Assembly (NCBI GenBank): GCA_017456805.1
Contig: JAFTIQ010000004.1
Span: forward strand, 62,001 to 126,000
Direction of reading: 5' to 3'
DNA from: Lentisphaeria bacterium
GTDB taxonomy: Bacteria; Verrucomicrobiota; Lentisphaeria; Victivallales; UBA1829
Length of the DNA stretch: 64,000 bases
Shown: one piece after another, positions 60,742 through 64,000 of the stretch
Position numbering within the stretch: position 1 is the stretch's first letter
Layout: each line of letters opens with the position of its first letter
Program-made: the position numbers and the translations under genes
Notes under the pieces: model-generated
The model's database searches: none
What the model saw: the letters and a program-made list of their open reading frames with translations, nothing else
What the model was told of the DNA's origin: nothing

Positions 60742-63033
60742 TCAAAGAAGCTTCATGCCGTCTGGAAGTTCGATCTTCCTGACCGGCTCTTCTCCTGTCC
60801 AATCCCATTCTGCACGGATCAAACCGAGAGGGGAGGGGATTGTTCCGGAAGCTTTTTCCCCTTTGGTCATGACCGGATCAAAGCTGACGGTTTTCCAGCC
60901 TGCTTCTTCCGGATGAACTCCGAGGATCAGTTCCGAGAAATGGAAGATCGGATGTGCGCTCCAAGCATGACAAATACTCCAGAAGCCCCGGTCAAGCTGA
61001 TCCGGCCAGCTCTCTGCTGTCGTGGAAAATCCGTGATCCAGAAAATCTTTCCACCAGCGGCGGATGCAATCCAGAATTTCTGCCCGCTTTCCCTTTTTCT
61101 TCATTGCTTCAAAGACATAGAACATGAAGTAGGAGGTGGGCTTGAGCTCGGAATCCCGATGGCTTCCGATAAAGGGAAGCAGGATCTTCTCCATCCAGAA
61201 ATCATGCTGTTCCGGCATGAAATCCTGAAGGATCGCCATCGCCGCGGCATGAGGGGACATGGTTTTGACAGGAGATCCATCCCAATTCAATCCGTCATAA
61301 AGCAAGCCGGTTTTTGAATCGAAAAGATGTTCTTTCATCGCATTGTTCAACGCGGAGATTTCCTGATCCAAACTGTTTTTGCGATCGGTTTCTCCTGCCA
61401 GCTCCGCAAGGGTTGAAGCCGCCTTCAATGACCAGTAATAAATCAGGTTGTAAACGGTCGGAACCCCGTTTTTGAACAGATTCGGACACCAGTCAAGGAA
61501 GAGCCAGTAGCGGTCATCGTAGACCAGCAGTCCATCTTTGTTCAGCAGAGAACGGAAATAGTTCAAAATATCATCGACCGTCTTTTTCAATTCAAAATAC
61601 ATTTTCAGCGAGCCGGTCTGGTTGTAATGCGCCAGAAGGGTAACGATCCACATGGCGGTATAGTCCGGCAGAATACAGCTGTGTCCGTTGCTGGGCGCAA
61701 TTGCATAAGGGAGCCCTTCCGGAGTCCCCTGTGCAGCAATTTGACGGAGTCCCCGTTCGAACAGCCGCGTATCATTTGCCAGCCGGAATGTATTCTGCGC
61801 CTGAACCAGAGCGTCGCCCCACCATTGGGCAGATTCCCGCCAGGGACAATCCGTATAGGCATCCACCATACAGCACCGCTGCGTGTGAACACACATTTCC
61901 CAAATATCGTTGAGAAGCGGATCCGAGCTCAGAAAACTGCCCTTAACATCCAGTGAATACCAGATCCGGCGGGCGGTCAATGTGACTTTCAACGGCTGCT
62001 TGCCCCGGTAGAGCACAACCACATAACGGAATCCCCAGGGAATGGTCAGCTCATGATGATTTTTCCCTTCTTTCAGGATCAGACGTCCGCCGAAAAGAGT
62101 TGCAAACGGATTCTCAGAACTTCCGAAATCCGGGGTCTCGCCTGTCAGAGATTCACAGACAAGATAATCCAGCATATCCCCGTCAGTTGCATTATCAATA
62201 TCAAAAATCGGCTGTCCGACGACTTCTTTCCCGAAATCGATGAGCTGAGCCGTGATTCCGGATGCAAACTGAACGGTATTTCCCTGTTCGGGCGCAGCCT
62301 TCCAGTCCGGTGTTTCTCTGTCATAGATCTTTGCAACATTTTCCAGCTTTTCCCAGCCTTCTGCCGGTTCGTGACAGGAAATGGCAACTCTTCCTGATGC
62401 AGAAATCACCTCTTTTGTCTGCAACGGAATATTCCGTTCCTCAAAGGAGTGCCAGGGCATACAGCCAAGAGAAGCTCCGGGTGTGCTCAGCCAATCTGAA
62501 TCATCATAATTTTCATCAAGCCAATTCCCTTTATCCTCCCGGCAGTCGAAATATTCCTGATATCCATACTGAAAAGAACCGCGGGCGATGTTCGGAATAT
62601 ATCCGGATGCAACTCTTCCTTTCCATTGCTCTCCTGTGGCGAGATCAACAGATCCGACTTTTCCTGACATCAGGAAGCCAGAGGCATTTTCATAGCGGTA
62701 ACAGAAAATGGAAACCCCGAACTGATAGACCAGAACCGCAATGACATTTTTCCCTTTTTTCAGGTAGGGGGCAATGTCGATGCGGTCAAAGGGCCAGTGG
62801 GATTGAAATCCCCGCGCCGGACCATGATTGACGAATGTTCCATTGATCCAAAGATTGTACCTGCTGTCTGCCGTAATATGGATTTCTGTCTGCTCCGGCA
62901 CGGCATCAATTTCAAATGTTCTCCGGAATTGCGCGCGGACATCTCTGCTGTCAACACGGCAACAGGTATGCCACAACCATTTTGCACCAGGAAAAAGTTC
63001 CTGATTCTTCTCTCTTGCGTTCATGTGTACCAT
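60742..63033 (-). CDS. Alpha-L-rhamnosidase-like glycoside hydrolase (GH78)
   Basis: A 763-residue protein. N-terminal beta-sandwich domains (about 15-320, with ITADSRYNLWINGTFVNHGPARG typical of GH78) precede an (alpha/alpha)6 barrel; the catalytic region DCPWRESAQWWGDALVQ carries the general acid and Glu residues of GH78, and a C-terminal beta domain closes it (PLGLIRAEWDW). It should remove terminal alpha-L-rhamnose from glycans. No signal peptide is visible, so it may be cytosolic. Starts 63033 or 63024 are both possible; a frame to 63072 overlaps the upstream gene and is less likely. Confidence 0.85.
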   Translation of the reverse strand: MVHMNAREKNQELFPGAKWLWHTCCRVDSRDVRAQFRRTFEIDAVPEQTEIHITADSRYNLWINGTFVNHGPARGFQSHWPFDRIDIAPYLKKGKNVIAVLVYQFGVSIFCYRYENASGFLMSGKVGSVDLATGEQWKGRVASGYIPNIARGSFQYGYQEYFDCREDKGNWLDENYDDSDWLSTPGASLGCMPWHSFEERNIPLQTKEVISASGRVAISCHEPAEGWEKLENVAKIYDRETPDWKAAPEQGNTVQFASGITAQLIDFGKEVVGQPIFDIDNATDGDMLDYLVCESLTGETPDFGSSENPFATLFGGRLILKEGKNHHELTIPWGFRYVVVLYRGKQPLKVTLTARRIWYSLDVKGSFLSSDPLLNDIWEMCVHTQRCCMVDAYTDCPWRESAQWWGDALVQAQNTFRLANDTRLFERGLRQIAAQGTPEGLPYAIAPSNGHSCILPDYTAMWIVTLLAHYNQTGSLKMYFELKKTVDDILNYFRSLLNKDGLLVYDDRYWLFLDWCPNLFKNGVPTVYNLIYYWSLKAASTLAELAGETDRKNSLDQEISALNNAMKEHLFDSKTGLLYDGLNWDGSPVKTMSPHAAAMAILQDFMPEQHDFWMEKILLPFIGSHRDSELKPTSYFMFYVFEAMKKKGKRAEILDCIRRWWKDFLDHGFSTTAESWPDQLDRGFWSICHAWSAHPIFHFSELILGVHPEEAGWKTVSFDPVMTKGEKASGTIPSPLGLIRAEWDWTGEEPVRKIELPDGMKLL

Positions 63034-63040
63034 CTGTTTT

Positions 63041-64000
63041 TCAATCCAGTTCCACAACGGAAATGGAGTCAATTAATATTCTGTTTTTTGTCCCTTGTTT
63101 TTTATAAAGCGGTCCTTCAAATTTTACACGGCACCAGACATCAAGCGTTTTTCCTCCGAGTTCAAGATACTTGTTCAGCTTTGCCTGAATATTCCAGCTT
63201 CTCAGAACATAGACATAACAACCCTGATGCAGTTTTGTTGTGCTGATATGATACCAGTGATATCCTTCTCCGGCAGGAAGTTCGGTCCATTGACGCATGG
63301 AAAGAGATTTTCCTCCCGGGACGTCATAGGTTCCAGCCTGGAACGGAAGATTATAGTAATTGATGCCGGAAACATAACTTGCTTCAAAAGCACAGCCTTC
63401 CCGGGCATCCCGATCCTTCACCAGACGGATATTCGGGGTCCGGAAAAGAATCAGCTTTGAAGGCGTAAAATGACGAACCGTTTTCCCTTTGAATTCTGCG
63501 GGCTCTTCAATGGGGGTGGTATCCCCTGTCAGAAGTTCCACAAAAGAAATCTGACCTTCCATGATGAGCCGGTCGTCTGCCGGTTTTGAATAACGCTCTG
63601 CCTCCAGAATCCAATATTTCCGCATGTTCGCTGCAAGTTTTTTCTGGTCGATCGGGAAATTCTGAAGCGTTCCGCCGGATTGCTTCCATTCGTTCATATA
63701 TTTTGTGATCATGAACGCAGTGAGCATATTCAGCGGGGCTCTGCAGTTGATGACTCTGCGGAGCAGAACCTGATCATTTCCGACAGCCCGTTCCGCTTCA
63801 TCAAACAATTTGTGCGCCTGAATCAGCTCCTGAACATTCATATAGGCATAACATTCAGCAAAATAGCGGTTCAGCACTCTGTCAGAAAACCGTTTCTGAG
63901 TCTTGTCAAGCAGCTTCCGGTAAGCATCCATCATAGGGGCGGCTTTCCCGAAATAACCGTTCAAAAAGGTTTGACGGTGAGCTTCAAAATCAGAGAAGGG
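63041..64000 (-). CDS. C-terminal part of a DUF4838-like carbohydrate-active protein, cut by the right edge
   Basis: The frame is open through the right edge, so only about 320 C-terminal residues are visible; the TTG at 63964 is not a start. The segment LNGYFGKAAPMMDAYRKLLD near the visible beginning matches the C-terminal helical part of DUF4838 proteins (YYGPAAPYI type). These are glycoside-hydrolase-like and common in Lentisphaerae. A beta-rich end (TLDVWCRVKFEGPLYKK) may be a carbohydrate-binding module. It lies 7 bases before the GH78 gene and is probably co-transcribed with it. Confidence 0.65.
   Translation of the reverse strand, partial: PFSDFEAHRQTFLNGYFGKAAPMMDAYRKLLDKTQKRFSDRVLNRYFAECYAYMNVQELIQAHKLFDEAERAVGNDQVLLRRVINCRAPLNMLTAFMITKYMNEWKQSGGTLQNFPIDQKKLAANMRKYWILEAERYSKPADDRLIMEGQISFVELLTGDTTPIEEPAEFKGKTVRHFTPSKLILFRTPNIRLVKDRDAREGCAFEASYVSGINYYNLPFQAGTYDVPGGKSLSMRQWTELPAGEGYHWYHISTTKLHQGCYVYVLRSWNIQAKLNKYLELGGKTLDVWCRVKFEGPLYKKQGTKNRILIDSISVVELD

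Noticed and set aside
1..64000. tRNA/rRNA genes, CRISPR arrays, insertion sequences, prophage or integrase
   Set aside because: Reading both strands by eye I found no cloverleaf with a TTCGA-type arm, no regular spaced repeats and no transposase or integrase motifs. A tRNAscan-SE run would settle the tRNA point.

Overview
The window looks like a chromosomal segment of an anaerobic, Gram-negative-type bacterium of the PVC superphylum, most likely Lentisphaerota (Victivallis-like). That placement is inference. It rests on outer-membrane genes (lpxC, fabZ, a heptosyltransferase, mlaDEF), a small secreted protein with the pseudopilin-like pattern common in Lentisphaerae/Planctomycetes, a GH78 rhamnosidase beside a DUF4838-type protein, and genes of anaerobic metal metabolism. 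There is no rRNA, and I saw no tRNA, CRISPR array, transposase or integrase. Many genes are preceded by the same housekeeping promoter shape, close to TTGAAA-N16/17-TATATT and often with GTG just before the -10 box, and operons are tightly packed with ATGA overlaps.

Layout. 1-8.9 kb (+): envelope and storage genes: a partial gene, a FabK-like reductase, lpxC, a two-domain fabZ, glgB, two lipoproteins, a membrane protein and a waaF-like glycosyltransferase. 8.9-16.2 kb (-): NYN/cold-shock RNA-binding-type protein, mlaE-mlaF-mlaD, a secreted protein, hemW, copA. 16.6-18.3 kb: a MATE exporter and the remnant of an AraC-type regulator. 18.2-21.7 kb (-): sigma factor, soluble zinc-finger anti-sigma-like protein, GAF protein and a cytosolic subtilisin-zinc ribbon-HD fusion. 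21.8-24.1 kb (+): pyrE, a small zinc-ribbon protein, a secreted serpin.

24.2-35.6 kb (+) is the outstanding region. A TM1266-type regulator is followed by two tandem nitrogenase-like modules (each NifH-like, NifD-like, NifK-like), translationally coupled to hypF-hypC-hypD-hypE. No hydrogenase subunits, no hypA/hypB and no nifB are present in the window. HypCDEF are known to build the Fe(CN)2CO group of NiFe-hydrogenases, so the arrangement suggests, but does not prove, a nitrogenase-like enzyme whose metal centre uses or accepts a Hyp-made iron group.

35.6-40.1 kb (-): aspS, a lytic transglycosylase, an alpha/beta-hydrolase-like protein, murD. 40.4-45.3 kb: an AGE-type sugar epimerase and small lipoprotein (+), then a CDF metal exporter, membrane protein and serine hydrolase (-). 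45.5-49.8 kb: an M20 peptidase, a phosphoesterase-TIM barrel fusion, a HAD phosphatase (+) and a SIMPL protein (-). 50.0-54.4 kb (+): metK, an adenosine-kinase-like pfkB, ahcY and a TSUP exporter, an activated methyl cycle operon. 54.5-57.1 kb (+): feoA-feoB with a candidate metal-repressor operator. 57.2-64 kb: tandem duplicate DMT transporters (-), a second MATE exporter (+), and a GH78 / DUF4838-like carbohydrate operon (-) that runs off the right edge.
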